The position numbers were made by a program, and so were the translations under genes. From contig JAMPGZ010000020.1 in the NCBI GenBank assembly GCA_023663655.1, positions 1 through 44,042 of the forward strand: a stretch of DNA of 44,042 bases, given 5' to 3'. The notes under the pieces are model-generated. The model did not search any database and had not been told where the DNA came from. It saw only the letters and a program-made list of their open reading frames with translations. This document shows positions 33,475 through 42,574 of this stretch, one piece after another. The DNA comes from Lachnospiraceae bacterium. GTDB taxonomy: Bacteria; Bacteroidota; Bacteroidia; Bacteroidales; Muribaculaceae. Every line of letters begins with the position of its first letter. Position 1 is the stretch's first letter.

Positions 33475-34512
33475 TTACATTATTCCACGTTCTCTTAAAC
33501 GCTTCTGCCATGCCCACGCCGATCTCATAGTATCCTCAATAGGAGTCATGGCTTTCCAACCCAAGACATTATTGGCATAAGAAGGATCAGCCCACACCTG
33601 CTCGATGTCTCCTGCACGACGCGGAGCGATGCGGTAAGGCACTTTCACTCCGGTAGCGTTTTCAAAAGCATTAATAAGCTCCATCACCGACAAGCCGGTG
33701 CCGGTACCGAGATTGAATATCTCAATCTTCTCTTGCGATTTATCCTCAAGCATACGGTCAATAGCGATTACATGAGCCCGTGCAAGATCGACAACATCGA
33801 TAAAGTCACGGATGCAGTACCCGTCGCGAGTGTTGTAATCATTGCCAAAGACACTAAGCTCCTTACGGATGCCCATAGCAGTTTGAGTCAGATAAGGAAT
33901 GAGATTCTGCGGCACACCGTTAGGCAACTCCCCTATTTCAGCCGAAGGATGCGCTCCCACAGGATTGAAATATCGGAGAATCACGCTTTTGAAAGGAGCG
34001 CCGGCATTAATCACATCCGTTATGATCTCTTCCGAAATCTGCTTCGTGTTGCCGTAAGGCGATGTAGCTTTCTTAATCGGAGACTGTTCTGTGACCGGAT
34101 TTACATCAGGTTCTCCATATACTGTGCATGACGAAGAGAAGACAATCCCTTTCACTCCATGAACAGTCATCATCTCCAGAAGATTCATCAACGTATTGAG
34201 ATTATTTCTGTAGTACAGAATGGGCTTTTGCATTGACTCGCCAACAGCTTTGCTTGCCGCGAAATTAATGATGCCCTTTATGCCCTTGTAGTCTGCAAAA
34301 AGTTTTTTCATTGCAGCCATATCAGTACAGTCAGCCTCTACAAAAGCCGGACGCGTTCCGCTTATTTTTTCTATACCGTCGAGAACCTCCCGGTTACTGT
34401 TTGACAGATTGTCGACTATTACTACATCGTAGCCTGCATTCTGCAGCTCCACTACAGTGTGCGAGCCTATATATCCGGTTCCGCCGGTGACGAGAATCAA
34501 TGATTTTTCCAT
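33475..34512 (-). CDS. galE: UDP-glucose 4-epimerase
   Basis: A 345-aa NAD-dependent short-chain dehydrogenase/reductase that interconverts UDP-glucose and UDP-galactose (possibly also the N-acetylated forms), supplying galactose for surface glycans and galactose catabolism. The NAD-binding GGTGYIGSH is at residues 9-17, the catalytic Ser/Thr region is SSSCTVYGEP near 125-134, and the catalytic YGNTK lies near 152-156. Full length. A -7 box (34538-34545) lies upstream. No gal-operon genes are adjacent. Confidence 0.94.
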   Translation of the reverse strand: MEKSLILVTGGTGYIGSHTVVELQNAGYDVVIVDNLSNSNREVLDGIEKISGTRPAFVEADCTDMAAMKKLFADYKGIKGIINFAASKAVGESMQKPILYYRNNLNTLMNLLEMMTVHGVKGIVFSSSCTVYGEPDVNPVTEQSPIKKATSPYGNTKQISEEIITDVINAGAPFKSVILRYFNPVGAHPSAEIGELPNGVPQNLIPYLTQTAMGIRKELSVFGNDYNTRDGYCIRDFIDVVDLARAHVIAIDRMLEDKSQEKIEIFNLGTGTGLSVMELINAFENATGVKVPYRIAPRRAGDIEQVWADPSYANNVLGWKAMTPIEDTMRSAWAWQKRLRERGIM

Positions 34513-34537
34513 TTTTATGTTACAATATTGTGAGTTA

Positions 34538-34545
34538 CAAATTTA
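34538..34545 (-). promoter_or_regulatory. -7 box upstream of galE
   Basis: TAAATTTG on the minus strand lies 25 nt before the galE ATG. The expected TTTG at 19-21 nt further upstream is not seen. Confidence 0.45.
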
Positions 34546-34586
34546 ACAATTATTCCTCAAATAAATCGGTTATAACACAAAAATAA

Positions 34587-34614
34587 AAAGGAGACGTCTC
34601 TCGGCGGCTCCTTT
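34587..34614 (-). terminator. Intrinsic terminator after asd
   Basis: On the minus strand AAAGGAG (34608-34614 side) pairs with CTCCTTT (34587-34593 side) around a GC-rich loop, followed by TTTTTATTTTTG. It lies about 60 nt after the asd stop and before the galE promoter. Confidence 0.65.
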
Positions 34615-34671
34615 CGTCACATAAAAATAAAGGCTTAATTACAAATCTTATTGTACAGAGGTTTGCTTAAT

Positions 34672-35685
34672 CTATTTCTTCCAGCCATGCGCAAGCATAT
34701 ACTGGGCGATCTGAACCGCATTCAATGCAGCACCCTTCTTAATCTGATCGCCGACAATCCAGAACGACAGACCATTCTCACTTGTCAAATCTTGACGCAA
34801 ACGGCCCACATATACCGGATCCTGATTAGCTATGTCAAGCGGCATGGGATATTTCTTATTGGCGGGATCATCAAGCACGACCACGCCTTCAGCCTTTTCA
34901 AAAGCTTCACGTGCCTGCGCTACCGACACCGGTGCTTCGGTTTCAAGCCATATAGCTTCAGAGTGAGCTCTCATGACAGGAACTCGCACACAGGTAGCGC
35001 TCACATCAAGTTTCGGAGCATGCATAATCTTCTTGGTCTCATTATACATCTTCATCTCCTCCTTGGTGTAACCGTTTTCGGTAAACACATCAATTTGCGG
35101 AATCACATTGTAGGCAAGCTGATAGGCAAATTTTTCCACCGTCGGGGTCTCACCTCTCACAATTTGAGAATATTGCTCCACAAGCTCATCCATTGCCGCA
35201 GCGCCTGCGCCGCTTGCCGCCTGATAAGTTGACACATGAACTCTCTTTATAGGAGAGATGTCGTTTATAGGCTTCAACGCCACCACCATCTGAATGGTAG
35301 TGCAGTTGGGGTTGGCTATAATGTTGCGGGGAGTATTGAACGCATCGTCACCATTCACCTCAGGCACAACCAAAGGAACATCATCATCCATTCTGAATGC
35401 GCTTGAATTGTCAATCATAATGGCGCCATGCTTTGTTATAGTCTGGGCAAACTCACGGGAAGTACCGGCTCCGGCTGATGTGAAAGCGATGTCAACGCCC
35501 TCAAAATCATCATTATGCTTAAGCTCCTTTACAGTTATCTCTTTCCCACGGAACACATATTTTCTTCCGGCACTTCTTGATGATCCGAACAATAACAGTT
35601 CATCTATCGGGAAATTCTGTTCATCCAGCACGCGAAGGAATTCCTGTCCTACAGCTCCGCTCGCTCCAACAATAGCTACTTTCAT
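34672..35685 (-). CDS. asd: Aspartate-semialdehyde dehydrogenase
   Basis: A 337-aa NADP-dependent enzyme that reduces L-aspartyl phosphate to aspartate semialdehyde, the branch point to lysine/diaminopimelate, threonine and methionine. The N-terminal nucleotide loop is [10 protein letters not shown] at residues 7-16. The active-site cysteine lies in NPNCTTIQ near 126-133. The substrate-binding region has [17 protein letters not shown], and the catalytic-histidine region is [12 protein letters not shown]. Promoter and terminator flank the gene, so it is probably monocistronic. Confidence 0.95.
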   Translation of the reverse strand: MKVAIVGASGAVGQEFLRVLDEQNFPIDELLLFGSSRSAGRKYVFRGKEITVKELKHNDDFEGVDIAFTSAGAGTSREFAQTITKHGAIMIDNSSAFRMDDDVPLVVPEVNGDDAFNTPRNIIANPNCTTIQMVVALKPINDISPIKRVHVSTYQAASGAGAAAMDELVEQYSQIVRGETPTVEKFAYQLAYNVIPQIDVFTENGYTKEEMKMYNETKKIMHAPKLDVSATCVRVPVMRAHSEAIWLETEAPVSVAQAREAFEKAEGVVVLDDPANKKYPMPLDIANQDPVYVGRLRQDLTSENGLSFWIVGDQIKKGAALNAVQIAQYMLAHGWKK

Positions 35686-35721
35686 AAAATTAATTAAGTT
35701 ACATTACATAGATTGCAGCGA

Positions 35722-35752
35722 CAAAGTTATTGCATTTTCAGCATTTCCGCAA
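35722..35752 (-). promoter_or_regulatory. Promoter of asd
   Basis: On the minus strand TTG (35750-35752), a 20-nt spacer and TAACTTTG (35722-35729) match the Bacteroidetes consensus. The asd ATG follows about 36 nt later. Confidence 0.65.
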
Positions 35753-35845
35753 CATTATGTCAGATTTTTCGCTCTCATCAATGCAAATTGGAGCCATCCG
35801 CTATCCACATAAGATAAATTTATCTAAAAAATTCATTAACGGCAA

Positions 35846-36628
35846 TCACACGGCAGCAATCACATGAGTACCCGCAGACAAATCGCCAATGGAATCAGCT
35901 TTTGTTATAATCACCTCGCTGACACCTGCATCAACAGCCTGAAGTGAATTTTCAAGTTTGGGGATCATACCGCCGTTGACCACGCCCGAGGATACAAGCT
36001 CGGAAAAACTTTTACGATCAATAACCGGAATCACCGAGTCATCGTCATTTTCATCCATAAGCACTCCCGGTTTTTCAAAACAGTACACCAACGTGACATC
36101 AAACAATGCCGCCATAGCCTTGGCAGTCTCACCCGCCATAGTATCGGCATTAGTATTCAGAAGATGTCCCGACTTGTCATGCGTGAGAGGGGCGATAACA
36201 GGAACAGCACCGATCTTCAACAGCCCGGCAAGCATATTGGCGTTAACCTCATCCACATCTCCTACCCAACCATAATCGATATCCTTTACAGGACGCTTAT
36301 GGCTGCGTATGATATTGAGGTCAGCGCCGGTAAGACCAATTGCATCAAGTCCCATTGCCTGAAGACGAGCCACGACTGTCTTATTCACAAGTCCGCCGTA
36401 AACCATGGTGACAATACGCAACATCGCATCGTCAGTGATGCGGCGTCCGTCGACCATGCGTGTCTCAATCCCCATCTCTCCGGCAAGTTTGGTCGCCGAC
36501 CTGCCTCCGCCATGCACAAGCAACTTAAACCCTTCTATCGAGGCAAAATCATGCAAAAGATTGTCGAGAGACTCTGGTTCCTCGACAATCTTTCCTCCAA
36601 CTTTAATTATAGTCAGTTTATCTTTCAT
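35846..36628 (-). CDS. argB: Acetylglutamate kinase (ArgB)
   Basis: A 260-aa amino-acid kinase that phosphorylates the gamma-carboxyl of an N-acylglutamate in arginine synthesis. VGGKIVEEPE at the N-terminus and LLVHGGGRSATKLA near residues 35-49 form the ATP- and substrate-binding loops; GVVNGGMIPKLENSL near 214-228 is the other conserved segment. Bacteroides uses succinylated, not acetylated, ornithine intermediates, so N-succinylglutamate may be the real substrate here; the sequence alone does not settle it. It begins 2 nt after prfB and is probably co-transcribed with it. No other arg genes are adjacent. Confidence 0.93.
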   Translation of the reverse strand: MKDKLTIIKVGGKIVEEPESLDNLLHDFASIEGFKLLVHGGGRSATKLAGEMGIETRMVDGRRITDDAMLRIVTMVYGGLVNKTVVARLQAMGLDAIGLTGADLNIIRSHKRPVKDIDYGWVGDVDEVNANMLAGLLKIGAVPVIAPLTHDKSGHLLNTNADTMAGETAKAMAALFDVTLVYCFEKPGVLMDENDDDSVIPVIDRKSFSELVSSGVVNGGMIPKLENSLQAVDAGVSEVIITKADSIGDLSAGTHVIAAV

Positions 36629-36630
36629 CT

Positions 36631-37747
36631 TTATTCATTTTCTCCTGCAAATTCCATAAGATATGCCTTAATGAAACCATCGAGATCTCCGTCCATCACA
36701 CCATTGACATCACTCGTCTGCCAATTGGTGCGGTGATCCTTCACGCGTCGGTCGTCAAACACATAACTACGTATCTGGGAACCCCACTCAATCTTCATCT
36801 TGCCATCCTCGATTTTACGTTGTTCGGCAAGACGATGCTGAAGCTCCTTGTCATACAGAATCGAACGCAATTGACGCATGGCGTTCTCCTTATTTTTAGG
36901 TTGGTCGCGGGTTTCAGTATTCTCAATAAGAATCTCCTCTTTCTCGCCGGTGTATGGATCGGTGAACTGGTATCTCAATCTGACACCGGATTCCACCTTG
37001 TTCACATTCTGTCCGCCGGCTCCACCGCTTCGGAAAGTGTCCCATGACAACAATGCCGGTTCTACTTTCACCTCGATAGTGTCATCCACAAGCGGTGTGA
37101 CAAAAACCGACGCAAATGATGTCATTCGCTTACCCTGAGCATTGTAAGGCGACACACGCACCAGACGGTGAACTCCGTTTTCGCTCTTCAGATAGCCATA
37201 GGCAAAAGCTCCGTCGACATCAATCGTAACCGACTTTATGCCCGCCTCGTCACCCTCAAGGATATTGGCAATGGCAGTCTTGTAGCCCTTGGATTCACAC
37301 CAACGCAGATACATACGCATCAACATTGAAGCCCAATCCTGACTTTCAGTTCCACCTGCTCCGGAATTGATTTTTATCACTGCTCCAAGAGAGTCTTCCT
37401 CTCTGCGAAGCATATTACGCAACTCCATCGCCTCAAGTTTGGTGATAAGCTGCTCATACATCTGGTCGATCTCCGACTCCTCCACCAACCCTTCCTTAAG
37501 GAAATCCCATGCAAGGGTCAGTTCGTTGACAGCTTTATCTATTTCATCATAGCCGTCAATCCATTGGTGCAGTTCCTTAACTTTTTTCATCTGGGCTTGC
37601 GCCTCTTTCTGATGCTCCCAAAAATCGGGAACATGAGTGCGCAATTCCTCTTCTTCTACTTCGACACGCTTACTGTCGATGTCAAAGATACCTCCCCAGC
37701 GCATCCTTGCGCTCTATCGTCTCTTTTAGCTGTTCGAAAGTGATCAT
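36631..37747 (-). CDS. prfB: Peptide chain release factor 2, +1 programmed frameshift
   Basis: A 371-aa RF2 that releases peptides at UGA and UAA. Translation starts at ATG 37747 and gives MITFEQLKETIERKDALGRY, then L at CTT. It meets an in-frame TGA at 37682-37684 in the heptamer CTTTGAC, shifts +1 and continues as DIDSKRVEVEEEE to 36631. A purine-rich GGGGAGG lies 3 nt before the CTT codon, as in E. coli. The peptidyl-release motif GGQ lies in RSGGAGGQNVNK near residue 242. The stop-codon recognition tripeptide reads SPY where the E. coli factor has SPF. A frame caller that ignores the shift would start it wrongly at 37704. It follows the fadD-like gene by 34 nt and precedes argB by 2 nt. 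Confidence 0.96.
37681..37697 (-). promoter_or_regulatory. prfB programmed +1 frameshift site
   Basis: On the minus strand the order is GGGGAGG, TAT, CTT, TGA, C. Slow decoding of TGA by scarce RF2 lets the ribosome slip from CTT to TTT and resume at GAC. This autoregulatory site is well known in many bacteria. Both the slip codon and the upstream purine-rich stimulator are conserved here. Confidence 0.95.
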
Positions 37748-37781
37748 CTACTTCCTGGTTTTTGATTGTTAGACATTTATA

Positions 37782-39590
37782 TTAATTGGCATACATTGCC
37801 TCTATCTCACGGGCATAGCGGGTGTTGATCACAGGACGCCTTATTTTAAGCGTATTGGTCAACTCTCCTGATTCCATCGTGAATTCTTTTGGCAACAACA
37901 CAAATTTTTTCACCTTTTCATAATTGGCAAATCCCTTTTGCAGCTTGTCGATGCGCTCCTGTATCATCTTGCGTATCTCAGCATTATTCACAAGCTCGAC
38001 AATAGTCTTATACTGGATATGCTTCTGACGGGCATACTCTTTCAAAGCCTCAAATGCCGGGATTATAATTGCAGTCACATATTTACGCTGGTCACCTATC
38101 ACAGCCACCTGCTCAATATATTTATCCTCGCCAAGACGGCTCTCTATAGCCTGAGGCGCGATATATTTTCCATTGGATGTTTTAAACAGATCCTTGATAC
38201 GCTCAGTGAGAATCAACGCGCCTGAGTCATCAATCTTTCCGGCATCGCCGGTGCGGAACCAGCCATCCTCCGTAAACGCTGCCGCAGTCTCTTCCGGTTT
38301 GTTGAAATATCCAGCCATTACCGTAGGAGCTTTTACAAGTATCTCATTCTGAGGACCTATCTTGACCTGAATGCGCGGCAACAGAGTGCCTATGGTTCCG
38401 ATTTCATAACCGATTTCAGGATAGCAGCACACCGACGCTGTTGTCTCGGAGAGTCCATAGCCGATCACGATGTTTATTCCGCATGATTGCAGAAATTCAA
38501 CTATAGTATTGGACAACGGCGCGCCTGCCGTGGGGAAAATATTTCCATTCTCTATGCCTATCACCTTTTTCATAGGTGTAAACACATTCTTCTCATAAAA
38601 GGCATACTCTTTTCCAAGCCAGAACGGAATCTTCCGTCCAAGCCTCCTGTATTCAATATGATAGCGGTGCCCCACTGTCAAAGCTCGCTTCACAAGCAGT
38701 TTTTGAACCGGATTCATGCGTTTGATCTTGGCTTGCACGGCAGAATACACCTTCTCCCAGAATCGAGGGACTGAGCACATACAGGTAGGCTTAACCTCCC
38801 TGATGGAATTCTGTATATCATGCGGATCAAGATTCACATATACCTTCATGCCCATCAACAGGCAAAAATAGGTCCACGCTTTCTCAAATATGTGGCTCAA
38901 CGGCAGAAAACATATCGATGTATCTTGATCACTGAGCATGGTGAGACGCTCAATGTGAATCTCCAATGCCGCATCAAAACATGAATGAAGCAAAATAGCC
39001 CCTTTCGGTTCTCCGGTGGTTCCGGATGTATAGAGCAGTGTCGCGGTATCGGCAGGTTTCGCTTCGGAACGGCGGCGGTCCACCTCTGCCTTACACTCAG
39101 CAGTAGCAGCGGCTCCGAGTTTAAGAAAAGCCTCGAAAGTCAACGCTTCAGTGTCATCCGTCGGCACTGCGGCGCTATCATATACCACTATCTGCTTCAG
39201 ACAACGGCTCGCCTTCTTGACTTCCCGAGCAATCGCATATTGCGATGCATCACCTACGAATAATATTTTAATTCCGGCATCCTCCACTATATAGCGAGCC
39301 TGTTCCTCGCTACTGGTGGAATAGATTGACACAGGAACTGCCCTATTATAAAATGAAGCGAAATCGGTCATGAGAATTTCAGGTCGATTTGCCGAGAACA
39401 CCCCCACACACTCATGAGGAGAAACTCCAAGGATTTCCAATGCGCATGCCGAAGCATTCACACCATCCCTGAATTCAGTCCAAGAGGTGTCGCGCCAAGC
39501 CCCCTGGAAAGTGGACTTGAAACTATATGCGGCTCTATCGCCATATTTCAACGCTTGTTTTTCAACAAGATTTGTCAGGATATTTGACAT
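37782..39590 (-). CDS. Long-chain fatty acid--CoA ligase (FadD/ACSL-like), 602 aa
   Basis: A membrane-associated adenylate-forming enzyme that activates long-chain fatty acids to acyl-CoA. The AMP loop is LLYTSGTTGEPKGAIL near residues 184-199. Further motifs are SICFLPLSHIFEKAW, GYGLSETTASV near 374-384, and DGWFRTGDAGKID near 434-446. It has the insertion typical of the long-chain (ACSL-like) branch, making it about 50 aa longer than its paralogue at 31805-33454. A -7 box lies 17 nt upstream of the ATG. It precedes prfB by 34 nt. Confidence 0.9.
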   Translation of the reverse strand: MSNILTNLVEKQALKYGDRAAYSFKSTFQGAWRDTSWTEFRDGVNASACALEILGVSPHECVGVFSANRPEILMTDFASFYNRAVPVSIYSTSSEEQARYIVEDAGIKILFVGDASQYAIAREVKKASRCLKQIVVYDSAAVPTDDTEALTFEAFLKLGAAATAECKAEVDRRRSEAKPADTATLLYTSGTTGEPKGAILLHSCFDAALEIHIERLTMLSDQDTSICFLPLSHIFEKAWTYFCLLMGMKVYVNLDPHDIQNSIREVKPTCMCSVPRFWEKVYSAVQAKIKRMNPVQKLLVKRALTVGHRYHIEYRRLGRKIPFWLGKEYAFYEKNVFTPMKKVIGIENGNIFPTAGAPLSNTIVEFLQSCGINIVIGYGLSETTASVCCYPEIGYEIGTIGTLLPRIQVKIGPQNEILVKAPTVMAGYFNKPEETAAAFTEDGWFRTGDAGKIDDSGALILTERIKDLFKTSNGKYIAPQAIESRLGEDKYIEQVAVIGDQRKYVTAIIIPAFEALKEYARQKHIQYKTIVELVNNAEIRKMIQERIDKLQKGFANYEKVKKFVLLPKEFTMESGELTNTLKIRRPVINTRYAREIEAMYAN

Positions 39591-39607
39591 GACTTTTTTA
39601 TTTGCTA

Positions 39608-39615
39608 CAAATTTA
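39608..39615 (-). promoter_or_regulatory. -7 box of the fadD-like gene
   Basis: TAAATTTG on the minus strand lies 17 nt before ATG 39590. The -33 region is AT-rich (TTTT) without a clean TTTG. Confidence 0.45.
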
Positions 39616-39751
39616 GCCCCATTTAACTAAGTTAAAACACTTTTTTGCAATAAAACTTGGAATGGTTTAACACTCGTTCACTACATTTTGACATACAACC
39701 ACGCATTTTAACTAATTTTTACCATACTGTGATGGTTGGAGATAAAAACAG

Positions 39752-39780
39752 ACATCTCCGGAAGTATTCTCCGGAGATGT
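39752..39780 (-). terminator. Probable intrinsic terminator after ettA
   Basis: An 11-bp perfect stem (39752-39762 with 39770-39780) has a 7-nt loop; on the minus strand it is followed by CTGTTTTTATC. It lies about 60 nt after the ettA stop. A second hairpin without T-run, ATGCGGCA/TGCCGCAT (39802-39833), lies between stop and terminator. Confidence 0.65.
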
Positions 39781-39839
39781 AAATAAAATCGGTTTATAAT
39801 GATGCGGCAAGCTAATTCAATATCATGCCGCATGGCTTA

Positions 39840-41525
39840 TTATTCCATCAATTTACGATAACGCTTGCGCGGCAACTCCTTGCCTCCGTTGCGAGCCTTT
39901 TTGTATTCTTCGTAATCAGAATAGGAGCCTTCATAGAACACCACGTTGCCCTCACCTTCAAATGAAAGGATATGGGTGCATATACGGTCAAGGAACCAAC
40001 GGTCGTGGCTCACAACCACTGCACAGCCGGCAAACTCCTCAAGACCCTCCTCCAACGCACGGAGCGTGTTGACGTCAATATCATTGGTCGGTTCGTCGAG
40101 AAGAAGCACATTGCCCTCTTCTTTCAATGCCATGGCAAGATGAAGTCGATTGCGTTCACCACCGGAAAGAACTCCGATTTTCTTTTCCTGATCGGCTCCG
40201 GTGAAATTGAATTTCGACAGATAGGCACGAGCATTCATGTCTCGTCCACCCATACGGAAAGTCTCCACACCCTGCGAAATCACCTCGTAGACGGTCTTTT
40301 CAGGAAGAAGATCATGATGACGCTGATCCACGTATGCGATTTTTACAGTTTCGCCCACATCAAATGTACCGTTGTCGGGAGTCTCCTGTCCCATTATCAA
40401 TCGGAAAAGAGTGGTTTTTCCGGCACCGTTAGGACCGATCACACCTACGATTCCATTAGGCGGCAGAGAGAAATTAAGGTCATTGAACAGTTGCTTCTTG
40501 CCAAACGCTTTAGCCAAAGAGGCGGCTTCAATAACTTTATTTCCGAGTCGCGGACCATTGGGAATGAAGATTTCCAATTTTTCCTCGCGTGTCTTCTGAT
40601 CCTCATTGAGCAAGCGGTCGTATGAGTTCAAACGTGCCTTACCCTTTGCCTGACGTGCCTTAGGTGCCATTCTCACCCATTCAAGCTCACGCTCGAGAGT
40701 CTTGCGGCGTTTGCTTGCCTGCTTCTCTTCCTGAGCCATTCTCTTGGTTTTCTGTTCAAGCCACGAGGAGTAGTTGCCTTTCCATGGAATTCCTTCTCCA
40801 CGGTCCAATTCGAGAATCCATCCGGCAACATGGTCAAGGAAGTAACGGTCGTGGGTAATGGCAATGACAGTGCCCGGATACTGCTGGAGATGCTGTTCAA
40901 GCCAGTCGATGGACTCAGCGTCAAGGTGGTTGGTCGGCTCATCGAGAAGAAGCACGTCGGGCTGTTGAAGCAGAAGGCGGCACAATGCCACACGACGACG
41001 CTCGCCTCCGGAAAGAGTCGAGATCACCTGATCGTCGGGAGGACACTGAAGAGCATCCATCGCACGTTCGAGCTTGCTGTCGATGTTCCATGCGTCGGCG
41101 GCGTCAAGTTTATCCTGAAGCTCAGCCTGACGCTGGATGAGAGCATCCATCTTGTCAGGATCCTCAAGCACGTCAGGATCGCCAAACGCTTCGTTAACCT
41201 TATCAAACTCTGCAAGAAGATCCATTATAGGCTGCACGCCCTCTCTCACCACCTCTATCACAGTCTTGTCCGGATCCAACTGCGGCTCCTGCTCAAGATA
41301 GCCCACCGAATAGCCCGGCGAGAACACAACCTCGCCCTGATACTGTTTGTCGATGCCGGCTATAATTTTAAGCAATGATGATTTACCTGATCCGTTAAGA
41401 CCGATGATACCTATCTTGGCACCATAGAAGAATGAAAGATAGATATTTTTAAGAACTTGCTTCTGGGGAGGATAGATCTTGCTCACCCCCACCATTGAAA
41501 ATATTATTTTTTTATCGTCAGCCAT
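39840..41525 (-). CDS. ettA: Energy-dependent translational throttle protein EttA (ABC-F)
   Basis: A 561-aa ABC-F protein with two ATP-binding cassettes and no membrane domain. It binds the ribosomal E site and gates the first elongation step according to ATP/ADP. The first cassette has GLNGSGKSSLL near residues 39-49, LSGGERRRVAL and LLLDEPTNHLD. The second has GPNGAGKTTLF near 357-367, LSGGERNRLHLA and LLLDEPTNDID. The arginine-rich linker (QASKRRKTLERELEWVRM) is typical of EttA. It starts 8 nt after def, so ruvX-def-ettA form an operon. A resistance-type ABC-F is less likely given length and linker. Confidence 0.95.
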   Translation of the reverse strand: MADDKKIIFSMVGVSKIYPPQKQVLKNIYLSFFYGAKIGIIGLNGSGKSSLLKIIAGIDKQYQGEVVFSPGYSVGYLEQEPQLDPDKTVIEVVREGVQPIMDLLAEFDKVNEAFGDPDVLEDPDKMDALIQRQAELQDKLDAADAWNIDSKLERAMDALQCPPDDQVISTLSGGERRRVALCRLLLQQPDVLLLDEPTNHLDAESIDWLEQHLQQYPGTVIAITHDRYFLDHVAGWILELDRGEGIPWKGNYSSWLEQKTKRMAQEEKQASKRRKTLERELEWVRMAPKARQAKGKARLNSYDRLLNEDQKTREEKLEIFIPNGPRLGNKVIEAASLAKAFGKKQLFNDLNFSLPPNGIVGVIGPNGAGKTTLFRLIMGQETPDNGTFDVGETVKIAYVDQRHHDLLPEKTVYEVISQGVETFRMGGRDMNARAYLSKFNFTGADQEKKIGVLSGGERNRLHLAMALKEEGNVLLLDEPTNDIDVNTLRALEEGLEEFAGCAVVVSHDRWFLDRICTHILSFEGEGNVVFYEGSYSDYEEYKKARNGGKELPRKRYRKLME

Positions 41526-41533
41526 TATATATA

Positions 41534-42094
41534 TTACTTTTTAGGAGCATATTTCACAGGATAAGCCACTCTCTTTTTCCCCGATACGATGTTATTGAGC
41601 TTGCCTCTGATGAGTTGTTTTCTGATCGGAGAAATATGGTCGATGTAAAGCATTCCTTCAAGATGGTCACACTCGTGCTGCACAATACGGGCAAGAAAAC
41701 CTGAAATCTCCTCGGAATGCTCATTGAAGTTTTCATCAAGCCAAGTAAGACGTATGTGTTCCACCCTTGGAACCGATTCGCTCAAATCAGGCAAGCTGAG
41801 ACATCCTTCATCACGGCTCACCTTTTCACCGTCGAGAATCTCTATCTCAGGATTAATCAATGTATATTTCTTGCCTTCGCATTCAGGAAATGCATCGGCA
41901 ACAGGCGATGCGTCGATGACCACAATTCTGTCATTGCGACCCACCTGCGGAGCGGCAAGCCCCACCCCTTCGGAATAATACATGGTCTCCCACATATCAT
42001 CTATAAATTTCTTAAGCTCAGGATATTCCGGCTCAACATCATTGGACTCCTTGCGGAGCACCGGATGTCCGTAAAGATATATCGGTAATTTCAT
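41534..42094 (-). CDS. def: Peptide deformylase
   Basis: A 186-aa metalloenzyme that removes the N-formyl group from nascent proteins. The three motifs are intact: GVGLAAPQVG near residues 43-52, EGCLSLPDL near 95-103 (metal-binding Cys), and QHECDHLEGMLY near 137-148 (HExxH-type: the catalytic Glu and two metal His). Its start overlaps the ruvX stop by 4 nt (ATGA type), so translation is coupled. Confidence 0.96.
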   Translation of the reverse strand: MKLPIYLYGHPVLRKESNDVEPEYPELKKFIDDMWETMYYSEGVGLAAPQVGRNDRIVVIDASPVADAFPECEGKKYTLINPEIEILDGEKVSRDEGCLSLPDLSESVPRVEHIRLTWLDENFNEHSEEISGFLARIVQHECDHLEGMLYIDHISPIRKQLIRGKLNNIVSGKKRVAYPVKYAPKK

Positions 42095-42516
42095 GATTGA
42101 TATGATTTACTTTGTATATAGTCGTTCAATATTATTGTAGCGGCAATCTCGTCCACGATAGCCTTGTCTTGCCGACGGGATTTGCGCATACCGCCATCAA
42201 GCATGGCACGATGGGCAAGCGTGGAGGTGAAACGCTCATCCCAAAAGATAATTTCAATTCCTTCGGGAAGCTCCTTGCGAAGCCGCTGAATACCGGGGGT
42301 GATGTAACGCATGGATTCTGACGGTTCGCAATTCATAGTCGTTGGCTTTCCTACAACTATGACATCAACCGGCTCTTTGGACACATAATTACGCACGAAC
42401 TCAACAAGCTGCGACGTCGGCACCGTCGCCAACCCGGTAGCAACGATACGGCACACATCAGTCACGGCTATGCCACAACGCTTACGTCCATAATCTATCG
42501 ACATCAATCGTCCCAT
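42091..42516 (-). CDS. ruvX: Putative pre-16S rRNA nuclease / Holliday junction resolvase (YqgF/RuvX)
   Basis: A 141-aa RNase H-fold protein. MGRLMSIDYGRKRCGIAVTD at the start supplies the first catalytic Asp (SIDYG). IVVGKPTTMN near residues 54-63 and FWDERFTSTLA near 90-100 give the other acidic positions. The family is essential in many bacteria and has been assigned both to 16S rRNA 5' maturation and to DNA junction cleavage; rRNA processing is now favoured. A -7 box ends 4 nt before the ATG, so its mRNA may be leaderless. Confidence 0.92.
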   Translation of the reverse strand: MGRLMSIDYGRKRCGIAVTDVCRIVATGLATVPTSQLVEFVRNYVSKEPVDVIVVGKPTTMNCEPSESMRYITPGIQRLRKELPEGIEIIFWDERFTSTLAHRAMLDGGMRKSRRQDKAIVDEIAATIILNDYIQSKSYQS

Positions 42517-42520
42517 GTTG

Positions 42521-42528
42521 CAAAGTTA
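42521..42528 (-). promoter_or_regulatory. -7 box of ruvX-def-ettA
   Basis: TAACTTTG on the minus strand is followed by only CAAC before the ATG at 42516. With the normal distance from -7 box to start site, transcription should begin at or next to the A of ATG. A clear -33 is not seen. Confidence 0.5.
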
Positions 42529-42574
42529 CTAAAAATCATCGAATTTACATATCTCAATGCCAAAAACAGCGAAG

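Noticed and set aside
37682-37704. prfB as a truncated or frameshifted pseudogene with a start at 37704
   Set aside because: The apparent break is the classical programmed +1 site, with the upstream frame, slip codon and stimulator all intact.
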